A stretch of 64,000 bases of DNA, taken from the NCBI GenBank assembly GCA_031002005.1, contig CM061921.1, forward strand, positions 174,662,935 to 174,726,934. Reading direction: 5' to 3'. This DNA comes from Vandiemenella viatica (taxonomy: Eukaryota > Arthropoda > Insecta > Orthoptera > Morabidae). A program made the translations under genes and the position numbers. The notes under the pieces were generated by a model. That model had not been told where the DNA came from and did not search any database. It saw nothing but the letters and a program-made list of their open reading frames with translations. Below, piece by piece: positions 1 through 11,170 of this stretch (its first letter is position 1; each line of letters opens with the position of its first letter).

Positions 1-546
1 AGAAATTTCGACAGAGGTTTTGAAGTGGTAACAAAGCAACATACTTCAAATTTGGTACAAATCATCTACCTTGAAATGTTTGACAGTGAAACCCAATGTC
101 GGGCATGTTTGATCACTTCTACCATAGGTGTTGTTGCGGTGGCGAATCATTTCCGTTCTAAAGAGTCTGATGGTTAAAAACTATGACGCGTGTCCAATCA
201 CCCCATCTAAAATTTTGTTATGTTAAATTTTCATGCTAAGAAGTTAGACAATGCAGCAGACCCTCATGCAAACTAGTGTTGAAACAATCTGACCATCAGC
301 AATGCGACCTGTGTTACAAATCATAAAGCACAGAAGTTAACTTTCATAAATCGAACAGAGCGGTGGGCGTTCGAAGTACTCGTATAATTTGATGTAATTC
401 TGATATTTTAGCCTTTTTTTCTTTTGTTTTTTTACAAATTCCCATAATTTTCAATAATTTACAAAAAAATAAAACAGGTTATCGCAGGCTTGAATCGTGC
501 GCTCACTTTTAGGCTATTGTTGTGAAATTTTAGATCCGTAATGCAA
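1..546. other. AT-rich non-coding DNA, nothing recognised
   Basis: No exon-like segment, transposon end or RNA gene was recognised here. The stretch is AT-rich with short T-runs and ends where a LINE fragment begins. Confidence 0.4.
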
Positions 547-850
547 TGGATTGATTGATAGTATAGAGAAGATACAGAGAAGTTCCGCTCTATTCGTGAT
601 TGCTTCCCACAGTCTTTACGAAAGCGTCACAGAATTGATATTTAGATTGCGCTGGAATTGTCTGGCAGTAGACGACGTAGGTTTCGACTGAATTTAATGG
701 TAAACATGCGAACAACAACTTATTTGCGAGTGCGACGGAATATTTCTTCCACCATGCCATTTGAGTCGCAATGGCAGGAGAGATAAGATTGGAGAAATTA
801 GATGTCATACAGCAAAAGGACAATCGCTGATACATATCCAAATTTTACAG
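547..850 (+). mobile_element. CR1-type LINE, 3' ORF2 fragment
   Basis: Conceptual plus-strand translation gives a run close to the C-terminal part of the CR1-type ORF2 found intact at 6660-7736: GLIDSIEKIQRSSALFV corresponds to GLIDTLEKVQRRAARFV, followed by ESVTELIFRLRWNCLA against VSVTELIRGLGWDCLA, and later RDKIGEIRCHTAKG against RDKIREIRCRTDTF. Frames shift several times, so this is a dead 5'-truncated fragment. A second, more decayed copy of the same region lies at 2640-2900. The short minus-strand ORF over this interval is a shadow. Confidence 0.6.
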
Positions 851-944
851 TACACGTTAAGTCAGATAAACTAATAGTACGGAGTAATGACGTTAGGCAT
901 AATAATGTACACATTGCAAGGGTATACTTGATTAATATTTTTTC

Positions 945-1100
945 TGATGGTAATTCATCGTGGTAGCATACTGGGACCATTGCTATTCGTTACGATTGTG
1001 ATGATGGTTTAATATCAAAAGTTAAGTCATCAGCAGATGATATACCGTCAAAACTGTGGCTGGGTAGGTCAACATGGAGTACAGATAAATACAAAGAAGA
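945..1100 (+). mobile_element. LINE reverse-transcriptase fragment
   Basis: Plus-strand reading shows GSILGPLLFVTIV, the RT block that normally precedes the YADD/FADD core, followed after about 20 codons by SADDIPSKLW, a decayed FADDTKVW-like core. It is only about 150 bp and contains frame breaks. It may belong to a different LINE from the CR1-type fragment just upstream. The mariner element begins 48 bp downstream. Confidence 0.5.
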
Positions 1101-1147
1101 ATCAGCTTAAAATTATACCCATATCATTATAAAGCAACAATCAGTTA

Positions 1148-1199
1148 TGAGGGTGGTCTGAAAAGATTCCGACCTAACAAAAATACAAGAAATTTTTTC

Positions 1200-1231
<32 letters not shown>

Positions 1232-2435
1232 CAACATAGTCTCCTTGCAACTTTACACACTTCTACCAGCGATGCTCCCATCTCTGTAACCCGTCCAAAT
1301 AGTACTCGGCGTTTTTCTCTGCAAAATAATTGTTCACGAAGGTGATTGCCTCTTCATTTGACGAAAATCTCTGTCCTCCAAGCGCAAGTTTTAGATGCAG
1401 GAACAAAAAGAAGTCGCTTGGGGCTAGATCTGGTGAGTAAGGCGGATGGTCAAGCAGTTCAAACCGTAATTCATGAATTTTCGCCATGGCAACCGCTGAG
1501 GTTCTTGGTGAAACAGGATTTTCTTTTTCTGCAAATATGGCCGTTTTTCCGCAAGTTCTGCCTTCAGCCTGTCAAGTAATGATGCGTAGTTGCTCCTGTA
1601 ATGGTTTTTCATTTTTGAAGGAAATAGATTAAAACAACTCCATGACTATCCCAAAAAAACAGTCCCCAGCTCTTCCCCAGCCGAAAAAAACAGTTGTGCA
1701 TTTTTTGGAGCCGGTTCCCCCTTTACAGTCCACTGTTTGGACTGTATTTTTGTTTCGGGCATATAATGGTGTATCCAAGTTTCATCTACAGTAATTAATC
1801 GGCGCCAAAACTCGGATTTATTGCGCCTAAACTGCGCCTACAGAGCGTTGGAAATGTTCATTCGAACACGTTTTAGCTCTAATGTGAGCAAACGCGGCAC
1901 CCAACGCGTGGACAGCTTTCTCATACCTAAATGTTGATTTAATACGTAACAAACACGTTCATTTGAAATGTTCATAACCTCTGCTATCTCTCTCACTTTA
2001 ATTCGGCGGTCGTCTAGAGCAATTGGTGATCTTTTGCGTTTTTTTCGTCGGTAGTTGCATTTTTTTGACGTCCGGAACGTTCATCGTCTCCCAAACTCTT
2101 TACGGCCACGTTAAAATTCAGCTGCCCAAAATTTCACTGTGGTAAGTGATGGTGCAGAATCCCCATACACAGAATCCAACTCATCTTTAATTTGCGTAGG
2201 CGTATTGCCTTTCATAAACAAATATTTAATGACAGCTCGATACTCTATTTTGTCCAATTTCACAAAAACACTCACATCAACTCACTCAAACGACTGTTAC
2301 ATAACAACTGTGCGTCCAAAATGGCTGAAACTTTGGTGAGTAACTGTCAACAGATAAACAACGAAATTCACTAGCTTTTACGTACGAGTGCAGCCATCTT
2401 CACGTTGAGGTCGGATACTTTTCAGACCACCCTCG
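1148..2435 (-). mobile_element. mariner (Tc1/mariner) element, inactive
   Basis: The ends are inverted repeats of about 28 bp: the left end begins TGAGGGTGGTCTGAAAAG and the right end, read in reverse complement, begins CGAGGGTGGTCTGAAAAG; both continue to TCCGACCT. Each end is flanked by a TA dinucleotide (1146-1147 and 2436-2437), the mariner target-site duplication. The 1288-bp length fits the family. The transposase runs on the minus strand and is broken. The element sits among LINE fragments, with a T-run at about 1206-1231 inside its left end. Confidence 0.92.
1263..2330 (-). pseudogene. mariner transposase pseudogene
   Basis: Read on the minus strand, fragments of a mariner transposase appear in order: an N-terminal helix-turn-helix part including DDRRIKVREIAEV-like coding near 1985-2030; WVPRLLTLE-like and ETWIHHYMPETKIQS coding near 1740-1900; and a C-terminal stretch with HPPYSPDLAPSDFFLF, which carries the third catalytic aspartate of the DD34D triad. 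The longest open piece, 1263-1487, ends YYLDGLQRWEHRW. In-frame stops and frameshifts interrupt every domain, so no functional enzyme can be made. Mariner transposases cut and paste DNA at TA sites. Confidence 0.88.
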
Positions 2436-2451
2436 TAGCATGAATTCATGC

Positions 2452-2522
2452 TATCATTTTTATTTATTTATTTATTTATTTATTTATTTTTTTTATTTTT
2501 TTTTATTTTTTTTATTTTTTTT
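2452..2522. repeat. ATTT simple repeat and T-rich tract
   Basis: A run of TATT/ATTT units degenerates into T-rich sequence immediately right of the mariner element. It is simple-sequence DNA with no coding potential. Confidence 0.85.
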
Positions 2523-2639
2523 GCATTTGTGCTTAAAATTCTCTTACGAAAATGCATGATATCGGTCTTGTCTGAACCTTTGTGGTGGTATGGCATGTTT
2601 CTTGACTTTTTGCTTGTCTGGTGACAGTTAGGTCCTACA

Positions 2640-2900
2640 TGTTGATACTTACAACCGATTGATTTGAACCAAGGAACAGAGAAGAGTCACTCGAATCTTA
2701 CGAAAGCATCACAAAATTAATACATAGATTGGGTTGGGATGGACTGTCGGACGACGCAGGTTTCGATTGAATTTGGTAAATATGTGAATAACACCTCTCA
2801 TTTGCAAGTGATGTGAGATACTCATTCCACAAATCTAATTGGGTAGCAATGACGGTTAATATTTTATCGGAACTGTTAGAGGTCGACTGTTAGATTAATG
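2640..2900 (+). mobile_element. decayed CR1-type LINE fragment
   Basis: Nucleotide comparison with 580-790 shows the same block: CTTACGAAAGCATCACA against CTTTACGAAAGCGTCACA, then GACGACGCAGGTTTCGATTG against GACGACGTAGGTTTCGACTG. In broken frames it reads LIHRLGWDGLSDD, matching LIRGLGWDCLADR of the better CR1-type copy at 6660-7736. It is more decayed than the 547-850 copy. Confidence 0.45.
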
Positions 2901-3955
2901 CTTAAAACAATCAGGCTTCAATACAGTAAGTGCAACGAAAGGATTATTACGTTGTCGGACCTGTAATTGATCTGGTATTGGTTCAACTCGTAACTTAAAC
3001 ACGTACGGATAAAGTCAAAGAAATGGTTAATACTATGAGTATGTCGCACAGGACACAGATCTAGTGTTGATTTGATTCGTTGGTCAATCCCGAAGGGATA
3101 AGAACAGTTTGACGAGAGTTTTAATAATTTGCAGGTACCGTCATGAATCAGCTGCAGATACAATTGGTAAGGCAACAAATGGGATGATACAGAAAGTCAG
3201 TCACGAAGGGATACAGTGTGATTAAATGGTAGGGCCTATCATCGGAACTTTCATAGGTCAGTGCATGGTTCAACTCACTAAGGGGACAGCAAATATGACG
3301 TTTAACAGAACTACCATAAATCAGTAAAAATGTACATTTCTTAAGTTAGTCACAAAGGGAAACAGATGCGTATAACACTCGTTTACCAACAAGCTTACTT
3401 GTAATTCACCGAATGGTATTTTCTTACCGATTTTAGACCTTCTATTCGAAAGTAGTTTCTGAAGTACAGTCGCAGTAACTGTTTTCAACAGTTAGAGAGC
3501 TAGAGTGTACTAAATTGAAACCATGTTTGGGTAAAAGCAGCTCAAATTAGTCCACATTATTTTTTTTCGGTTGGAAGGGGGGGGGGAGGGGGTTGGTGCT
3601 AATAGTGTGAAGAATAAAGCTTATTGTACATGACTGCATATGCGTCCATGTTCTCCAAACAAGGCATCTTGGTTTCGTTATGGTTTTTGTCAAAGGGTTA
3701 ATGACTCGATTGTGACAATTAGAAATGATGAATATTTAATTAATGCTAATCCATATTAGCTACTTACATCTTACTATTCTTAATTTTTATTTTTAGTAAC
3801 CCAGGTTATTATCATAATAATTTGAAGTTCATCTAGATTACCTATCAAGTAACATTAGTGAGCACCCTAAAATTGGCTGCCTGAGACCCAAAGACACGAT
3901 TTACCCCACACTAATATGGGTCGACCAGCCTATGTCGCTTTAACTCCAGACGCGA
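2901..3955. other. unassigned AT-rich DNA
   Basis: No recognisable coding or transposon ends. A G-run lies near 3576-3594. The 86-residue minus-strand ORF over 2918-3178 has no motif I can name and is probably chance. Confidence 0.35.
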
Positions 3956-3959
3956 CGTT

Positions 3960-4100
3960 ACTACAGCAACGGTTCTCGTGGAGGTCCAGGTAGGAATTCA
4001 TCGGTATTTGCCTGGAGTGGTTTCGTGAAAGGGGATTCGAATCTGAATTCGCGGAATACGGCGCCTGAGCATAACCGCCCAGCCACTGGCATCACGGTCG
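3960..4100 (-). mobile_element. SINE family A fragment (tRNA-derived)
   Basis: On the minus strand there is a degenerate RNA polymerase III B box (GATTCGAATC context at about 4030-4045) next to a body block whose plus strand reads TATTTGCCTGGAGTGGTTTCG. The same arrangement recurs at 9921-10165, 23958-24085, 29440-29665 and 54931-55142. The head is diverged and no target duplication was found. Confidence 0.5.
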
Positions 4101-4539
4101 AAAACTATCAGAACGCGATGAGATTTCTACGGCGAGGTCGTTTATTTTCGCTCCTCGTTGTTTGGGATTAGCAGCATGGTCAGCGATTAATAGCGGGATT
4201 AGGATTTTAGAAGGACTTGTTGCCCTTTAGGCGCCTATAAGTCTATGACTGGTAAGTGTCCAAGCTGTTATATGACTACTTTCCATTTCGCCAGAGGGTT
4301 GGATGCAGCTAATGGCGTCTTTGTTGCGTGGGCAATGTGGTCGAGCGTTGACTTTGGCGTGCCGGTTTTGGATATAGAAGTCCTTGAACGCTTGTTTATT
4401 TATTTCAGTATATCCGTCTCAAATGTGAATTGGCTGTTTCAAATTTTAAGCTCAAAGAATGCAAGTATGTAATTTTATGTAATTCCATTTATTTTTCACT
4501 AACACTGGTACTTCTTCAAAGTTCTGCGTCATGTCTTTA

Positions 4540-4775
4540 TATGTATCTGGTCCAATTGGATAGAGGTAATGCTCTTGCTTGGAATTCGGGTGGACACGGA
4601 TTCAAACCTCATCGGACAACAAACGTTTTCCTTGGTTTCTGTAAACTCTTCGGTTGAATGCTGGAAATTTTTCTTCAAAAAGCGGTTGCTGAACTTGTTC
4701 TCGATCCTAGCTCCCAATATTCTCCGGTCTCAAACGACATTGGCGTCAACGAGACGAAAAAAGGTTATCTAACAT
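4540..4775 (+). mobile_element. tRNA-derived SINE, unnamed family
   Basis: The head resembles a tRNA gene: an A-box-like TGGTCCAATTGGATAGAGG at about 4548-4566 is followed by a B-box-like GGATTCAAACC at about 4599-4609, spacing suited to polymerase III. About 170 bp of unrelated body follows, ending in an A-rich stretch (GACGAAAAAAGG). This is the standard head-body layout of a tRNA-derived SINE. Small ORFs on both strands here are not genes. Confidence 0.55.
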
Positions 4776-4971
4776 CTATAAGTATAATCAATTTCCACTG
4801 CTAGTTAAAAATACATAAAGATTCATTTAGTTACTATTTGTGAATGCAATTTCCACATTATCCAACTGCTTCATTTCTAAACCGTTTCAGTTAAAGGAAA
4901 ATCATATGCACTATTTTAGTGATTGTGAATAACTTTTTCATCTCTCCCTCTGTTCACCAATATATAATACT

Positions 4972-5345
4972 AGCCCGTACCCACGACTTCGTACGCGTGG
5001 ATTAAGAATATTTTGCCAGAATTGAATATAGAAAGTTGTTGGTAACAAGGATTGGACCCAAACAACACCGACGGCATAATATGACAGGAAAGCTATCACT
5101 ATATCATTCTACCGTCGAACCAGTCTCTTGAAGAGAATCAGTTTCCAACATATTTCTGTCACCATTCGATAAGTTCTCAAAATTTCTTGACTACAACTAT
5201 TAAACATACCGCAGAAAATATCCTGTGCCTTTCATACAGATTCTCTTGTCAAATTCCATCAACATCGATATAGCCATTTGGTCGTCAAAACGTAATAAAA
5301 AGACAGAGACTTACTTCCGTATTTATAGTATTATTACTGCGGTTC
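4972..5345 (+). repeat. dispersed repeat copy (same family as the 16.44-kb repeat)
   Basis: Begins TACTAGCCCGTACCCACGA and continues CTTCGTACGCGTGG, as at 16441-16475, then follows the 16.4-17.25 kb copy closely for about 370 bp, including the block CATCGATATAGCCATTT against CATTGATATAGCCATTT at about 17155. This copy lacks the satellite array found in the other one and runs into a dinucleotide microsatellite. Which TE class it belongs to cannot be decided from sequence alone. Confidence 0.65.
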
Positions 5346-5346
5346 T

Positions 5347-5366
5347 CACACACACACACACACACA

Positions 5367-5417
<51 letters not shown>
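5347..5417. repeat. compound (CA)n(CT)n microsatellite
   Basis: About eleven CA units pass directly into about twenty-three CT units. The repeat translates into long Thr/His and Ser/Leu runs on one strand and Arg/Glu runs on the other, which makes artificial ORFs. Confidence 0.97.
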
Positions 5418-5420
<3 letters not shown>

Positions 5421-5569
5421 GCGAACAACCCCTGAGGAATCATTATAACGTAAAAAAGTGTACACCTACAGCATTGCAAGACTACCTACGATTTGCCTCG
5501 CATTGCACCCCTAACTTTGTGATATCTACAGTTTAACATTCAATCCGATTAACCTACGGCCCAGGCGTG

Positions 5570-5700
5570 ACTCTTACGATCAAAAACAATTTTAAAAAAT
5601 CTTAGCCTCCACGGAGATTTGAACCGTAGACCACGACCCAAACATTTGTATACAAGCGCTTTAACCACTGAGCTGTCAGACCGATACACGGAAAAAGCAG
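5570..5700 (-). mobile_element. tRNA-derived SINE head or tRNA pseudogene
   Basis: The minus strand shows AGCTCAGTGGTTAAAGCGC, a good A box, followed about 30 nt later by CGGTTCAAATCTCC, a good B box. The expected seven-base-pair acceptor stem was not found, so an intact tRNA is unlikely. T-rich plus-strand sequence downstream fits a SINE or retropseudogene tail. Confidence 0.55.
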
Positions 5701-5889
5701 TATACAGACGTCCATATCCAACGCGTATGTCTATTGCCATTCAGTAGTATTTCGAAATTATGGAGACAACATTTTCTCAGTCGTCTCCATTTACCAAATT
5801 TCAAGAAGAAAATTCTTTCACAGAGAAAATATGTTCCGATGAAAAAATACTTTCAGGCTGGATTTTAAGCTACTGCGTTTTTGTAGATA

Positions 5890-6640
5890 ACATTTTCTGA
5901 TTTCCTGTGTCAGTACATAGATTAAAGAATATCTAGTGAATGTTGTCCCTTCCATAATAATCGACAATGAAATGTAATCTTTGTCTATGTTATATTCATT
6001 CCCAGTATTGCATCTAACCCATGTATGTCAGGATTCAGATTGAAGTGTTCAGGATTTTCCTTTTCAAAAATAGTAGTTAGTATTTATATTGTGCTGTCAT
6101 TGTGAATATACCTCAGTTTTTATAACAGTTTTCTCCATGATGCAAATAATTCTTACAGTTAATTTCTGTGACTCAAATACTTTCAGTGCTTCTGAAGAGT
6201 TTCCCGAGAAGGAGATGTCATAAGTGACCAGGGAGTCAAAATATGCAAAATATACTGATTTCCTTGTTCAATGTCATCTATTTTAGATATTAACCTCTAT
6301 GAAAAGATTAGTTCATCTTTTTATGTATATATGCCAAGGAATTTTAAACTCTTTCTTTGATGGCTTTTCCTTCAGAAATCTGATTCAATTTTTCTTTTCT
6401 TAATTTTTTTGTAACAACTTGAAGTAACCATGTCTTTTTTATATGTAGTATTATGAAGTATTAATTTATTTGCTTTTAGCTATCTATTAGTTTTTTGTAA
6501 CAACATTTGCTGTTTTTTCAAGACTTTGTATTGATGGGTGTTTAAATGATGTGCGAGAATCATCTGCAAACAGAAAAGAGCCAAGAATTGATCCCTGAGG
6601 CACAGCGCATTCAACTTTTCCCTATTACGAGTTTTTGTAA
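5890..6640 (-). mobile_element. older LINE, 3' half (split by CR1 insertion)
   Basis: Minus-strand reading near 6545-6605 gives VPQGSILG then LFADDS, RT motifs pulled together by a deletion. Near 6180-6260 it gives DSLVTYDISFSGNSSEALKV then FESQKLTVRIIC, a decayed version of the WGNS...FKLQKRAIR block typical of LINE ORF2 C-termini. Matching 5' domains lie at 7960-8425 on the same strand, beyond the CR1-type copy. The simplest reading is one older LINE split by a later insertion. Stops and frameshifts are frequent. Confidence 0.6.
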
Positions 6641-6659
6641 ATTCTTGTGTTAACAGCCT

Positions 6660-7955
6660 TCAAGGATCTACATCTACATCTATACTCTGCAATTCACAAT
6701 TACTGTAGGTGGCAGAGGGTGCTAAGCACCAATCCTCTTTTAGAGTATTCCAATCCCGAACAGAACGAGGAAAGAAAGAATACATAAATGTATCAGTACG
6801 GCATCTTATCTCTCGAATCTTATCCCTTCTGTCATTGCGACCTAAATAGGTTGGCGGAAGAAGTATTTCGTTGCACTCGTAAATTAGAGATTTTCGCATA
6901 TTCTCCAACAAATTTAAACGAAAACGACGTCGTCTATCCGCCAAACAATCCCAGCCTAACCCACGTATCAGCTCTGTGACACTTACATAAGGACTGTAAC
7001 TAGCGGTCACGAATCGAGCGGCTCTCCTCTGTACTTTCTCTAACGTGTCAATCAATCCCTTGCGATACGGATCCCAAATTGCACAACAGTATTCCAAATG
7101 CGGACGCACTAGTGTTTTGTACGCTATTTCCTTTGTATGAGCATTGCAGCTTCTCAAAATACAAACTATAAAACGTAGTTTAGAATTAGCTTTGCCTACG
7201 ACGGAAGTTATGTGCAAGTCCCATTTCATGTTGCTTTGTACTGTTACGCCTAGATACTTCAGGGAATCGACCGTGTCAACAACTGAATTGTTAACTTTGT
7301 ACTCGTGAGCAAACGGGGTCTTTTTATTACTTATTTGCATTGCCTTGCACTTTTTACAGTTAAGTGTAAGCTGCCATTTACGGCACCATTCCGAAATAAC
7401 ATCCAGAACGTGCTGTATTTCTAAGCAATCGTTAGAGCACCCCACTTCCCTATAAATAAGTGCATCATCAGCAAAAAATCGCATCCTGCAATTAACGTTG
7501 TCACCGAGATCGTCTATAAAAATTAAGAAAAGAAGTGGTCCTATTACACTTCCTTGAGGAACGCCCGAAGTAACATCTAGCTTTGAAGAGGCTTCCCCGT
7601 CAACAACGACATACTGCGACCGACCATTTAGAAAATCGCGTACCCATTCGCAGATCTGATCAGATATACCGTACGCTCGAATCTTCGCCAAAAGGCGGTT
7701 ATGTGGTACAGAGTCTAAAGCCTTCTGGAAATCCAAGAAAATAGCATCAACTTATGATCCTGCATCGATAACCTTCATTACGTCATCCGAAAATAGAGCC
7801 AGTTGCGTTTCACACGAACGGTTCTTACGAAATCCGTGTTGGTTTGCTGTAAGTAACTCGTTTTCATCCAGAAACTTCATAACGTTAGAGCATATGACAC
7901 GCTCCAGAATTCTACTGCAGACAGATGTTACATTACTTTCTTTTTTCTGAGTATG
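6660..7955 (-). pseudogene. CR1-type ORF2 reverse transcriptase (one nonsense codon)
   Basis: Open from about 7955 to 7755 (ILERVICSNVMKFL, NQHGFRKNRSCETQLAL), then a single TAA at 7752-7754, then open for 358 codons to 6660. RT blocks are in order: DFQKALDSVPHNRLL, SGVPQGSVIGPLLFLIFIDD, the catalytic core FFADDALIY, and KYLGVTV. The C-terminal part has LEYCCAIWDPY and KVQRRAARFV. The frame is preserved across the stop and the related copy at 61.8 kb has glutamine there, so one C-to-T change (CAA to TAA) explains the break. RT copies element RNA into chromosomal DNA. Confidence 0.85.
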
Positions 7956-7960
7956 ATTTA
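6660..7960 (-). mobile_element. CR1-type LINE, 5'-truncated copy
   Basis: The copy covers the RT and C-terminal region of ORF2 and ends at its 3' terminus in a short tandem GATGTA repeat (plus strand GGATCTACATCTACATCTA at about 6664). Such microsatellite-like 3' ends, rather than poly(A), are characteristic of CR1-group elements. Its 5' end near 7960 abuts coding from a different LINE, so it is truncated, the usual outcome of target-primed reverse transcription. No clear target-site duplication was seen, which is common for this group. Confidence 0.8.
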
Positions 7961-8425
7961 AACCTAGTCCTAGGCTACCACTAACACCACAGTGATCTAA
8001 TTTACCTAGGGGATTCTTGTGATCGACAAAGCTAAAGGCCTTAGGTACGTAAATCACAGAGAATTTGTATGCCATCAAATTCATTATGCTTTGCTTACAA
8101 TAATTAGTCTGTAAAAGCAAAAATTGATGACTCTGTCAAAACACCATTCCAAAAACCGAACTATACTGTACTGGGTAAATCGTTAATATATAGATATGCA
8201 TACCCATCTGTAAATTGCTTTTTCGAAGATCTTTGGAAATGCTGATAGAAGTGTATGGGTCTATAGTTCTTAGTGTTTGAGGTATCGCACTTCTTATAGA
8301 TTATTGACTTCTTTTGAAAAAGGTATCTCTCCTGACTCACTGAAGAACTATTACAAATATGACTGATAACGCTGCTAATGCTGGAGCTATATTGTTTCAG
8401 TATATGGGAGGAAACCTTATAGTAA
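7960..8425 (-). mobile_element. older LINE, RT N-terminal part (split by CR1 insertion)
   Basis: The minus strand near 7975-8040 reads KAFSFVDHKNPLGKLDHCGV, a mutated form of the RT block KAFDxVDHxxLLxKLxHYG. Near 8225-8275 there is a decayed NYRPI block, then a one-base shift, then LLSAFPKIFEKAI. These are domains 1-3 of a LINE RT whose motifs differ from the adjacent CR1-type copy. Order and strand match the fragment at 5890-6640, supporting one element cut in two. Confidence 0.6.
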
Positions 8426-9920
8426 TATAACCAAGGGCGTAGCCAGGATTTTGTTTAGGGGGGGGCAGGCAAGAGAAAACTGATAATATGTATTTTAAAA
8501 AAAACTTTTATTAATGTAATACATATATATTGTATTAATTGAATAATTAATTAATATTATTATATTTTAATTAATTATAATTTAATTAATTAGTATATAT
8601 AATTATACCAATAATAATTTTCGTGTTACTTCATCTGCAATTTTATCACAATTTTCTTGTAAAAGTTTTCTGTGTACACCAAGCAGGTCAGTTGGATCTC
8701 TAGAATATTTCCATCTTATTTAACTCTTTCATAAGGTCTAGTTCTTTAAGATTTTCCATTGTCATACCCTTGTCTCCATAGTTTATACCATAGTGCGACT
8801 TCATAATCAAACAATTTTAACTTGTAGCATTGGCTGAAAAATCGTGATTTTTTTTTTTTTTTTAATCAACCAATGACTTACTTAAACTTTAGCTGGGATG
8901 TAGCTAGGGACTGCAATCCAGCAATGCGGGATCCGGCATCATTTGGCAGTCTGGCGGATCCAGCACCTAACTAAGCGGATCCGCAATCCGTAAAATGGGG
9001 TGAAAACATGTCTCAGTCTTCGTCACCGTGTCTCCCTGTCGTCACTTTCCGGTCCGACTCGTTCTTTACCGGTTGTATCGCCCCGTTTAACTGTATCCTT
9101 CAAGTTGACATTTGACTCACGGCAACAAATGTGTGTTGTGTGTTTGTGCTGTGTGCAGTACTGTAATTTGAGTTATGTCGTCCTATGGCAAAACTAGCTC
9201 CCAGATCGTACACACAGAAAAGATACAACTAGAGATGTTTCTGAGGAGTAAGTAAAAACAATACAAAAAGAAGGTTACAGCTATTGACAGATATTTCTTG
9301 AATCTAGTGCATAAATGATGTGTTAAAATGTTTTTCTCATAAACTGAACTTCATTGTATTTCAGTTATTTCTTTTCAAAAAGTGGATTTCTATTTCCTAA
9401 TTCTGCTAATTCTATAAGACCTATGATGAAAAAGTTTTCAAATGACATAATTGCTCAGTTTGAATATTTCAAGAAACAATTGCGAATATTTTCGTCGAAT
9501 GTTTGATGAGTAGACGTCAAAAAAAAAAAATCACCTATATTTAAGGCGGGACCACACGCTTGCTAAACCTCGTCAAGCCGTCACAAATTGAAACGTGTTG
9601 ATAGAGCGTTTAACTTGACTTGTGTAGGCTGGCACTTGTGGCTGATCCAATCGAGTGTCTGTTTTTTTGGCACAAATCTAAGAAAGTTTGCGGCAAGTGC
9701 TTGTAAAGTGCCTACTCGTTTCTGCGGACTTGATACACTTTGTGCACTGACGGCGGACAGACATGCGTTCCTGTTTGTTGTGATAGAATTGCGGCAGAAA
9801 AAATGAGTAATTGGTTCAACAACGATATTTCACATTCCTTGAATGCTAATATTGAAAATCAGCATATCTCTTCCGGCAGAAGTTATCAAGATGGCTCATA
9901 AAGAAGCGTGGACACCGAGC

Positions 9921-10165
9921 GTACGTAGTGGGTGAGCAATTAACGCTCTGGCCTCGCATTCGGCAGGGCGCCGGATCGAATCCTCATCCGGGCATTGAGA
10001 TTTGCAGTTTCCATTGTTTCTCCAAATCACTCTAGACGAATGCCGGGATGCTTCCTTCAGAAAAAGGCCAAATCCGAATTCTTTCCCATTCCTTGCCCCA
10101 TGTCCTTTCCCGCCTCTAATGACCTCGTTGCTGACAAGGCGTAAAGCCATAAGCAAAATAAAAAG
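9921..10165 (+). mobile_element. SINE family A copy
   Basis: Plus-strand order: a head with CTGGCCTCGCATTCGGCAGG, a B box GGATCGAATCC at about 9972, the body block CAAATCACTCTAGACGAATG, and the tail block TCCCATTCCTTGCCCC followed by CTCTAATGACCTCGTTGCTG. The same blocks appear in the same order at 54931-55142 on the other strand. It lies within the hAT-type element, so it inserted later or was carried along. Two 60-90 residue ORFs over it are not genes. Confidence 0.75.
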
Positions 10166-10382
10166 TCATAAAGTAGCTCATTAAAGTTATTTTCCATAAA
10201 TTTTCTTCAGTCAAAAAATAATTGATATAGACATTATAATACTGTAAATACAATAATTATTATACTATTTCAATTATAAAACAATAATTTCATATAGGCC
10301 CCTAATTATATTAAATGAAATACATACATGAAACTACATACTAAACATAGTTAAATGAATGAAATTATACCTGGAACGGTTT

Positions 10383-11047
10383 CTATGGATTTTTAACATC
10401 CACCATCTTCTTCGCCGCCTTTCTCGTTATATTTTCATTTTCGTTTAAATTTTTATGATAAATATAGGTTAAACAAAAATTTATATCCAACACAACATGT
10501 ACGTCCCTCACGCTTTCTTCTCCAAAACATACCAGCGCATTCGCAAGCGTGTGGTTGTCAATGTTCGGCTCCCCAAAATTAACCAAGCTTTTGTAAAGGT
10601 TTGGAGTTTTCGGCAAGTGCCAAGCGTGGGGACATGGGGTTATGTTCACCGCATAGAAACACATTTTAATATCAGCTTGCTTAGAATACAGGGTTCGTGC
10701 ACCACGGAGCCTTGCATCAGTTTGGTCAAGGAACGATTGACAGGCTTTGGTGTTGCTGTTGAAATTGCTGTTATCGGCAAGGGCAAAAGATCTAATGGAA
10801 CAAGCGTCATGGAAAACGTTCTGCCTTCGTACCTGCAATTGTACTTTTCACACAGCACACAATTGGCAGTTGTCGATATTTTATACCCTTCCCCCCCAAA
10901 AAAAAAACCACTGAAAGAAATTGAGAGCATAGAAAAAACTTTCACTCGGACGTAGACCACAAAGACCTGGACGCCACAATTGAAGCAAAAAGCGTGATCG
11001 TAGCACTGGATATTCCACATAGGTGTTCCCAGATATGATGATCTCAA
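10383..11047. other. overlapping ORFs inside the hAT element, function unknown
   Basis: Open frames of 130-152 codons exist on both strands here (plus 10497-10955; minus 10383-10838 and 10646-11047). None shows a motif I recognise. The hAT C-terminal relic begins just downstream on the plus strand, so a plus-strand transposase body is the more likely origin, but no BED finger or catalytic motif was seen. They may be transposase relics or chance. Confidence 0.25.
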
Positions 11048-11079
11048 AAAAGTGCAGAAAGTTTTTCAATTTTTTTTTT

Positions 11080-11170
11080 ATTTATGACCATTTCAATCAA
11101 ACCAACGAATGAGGAGGCGGAAAGGACTTTCTCGGCTGCTGGCTATATATATGAAATTCTTTGCAAATAA
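11080..11170 (+). pseudogene. hAT transposase C-terminal dimerisation domain relic
   Basis: The plus strand reads PTNEEAERTFSAAGYIYEIL followed by a stop, a good match to the hAT family C-terminal signature (P-T/S-x-x-x-E-R-x-F-S-A-A-G-x-I). This domain mediates dimerisation and completes the active site of hAT transposases. The frame closes after about 23 codons and neighbouring sequence is shifted. It supports the assignment of the surrounding 6.6-kb element. Confidence 0.75.

Noticed and set aside
5225..5536. 103-codon ORF with Thr/His and Ser/Leu runs
   Set aside because: It is the translation of the CA/CT microsatellite plus flanks.
9540..10640. Possible transposon with ACCACACGCTTGC inverted termini
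   Set aside because: A 13-bp match to GCAAGCGTGTGGT near 10543 exists, but similarity does not extend and no target duplication was found.
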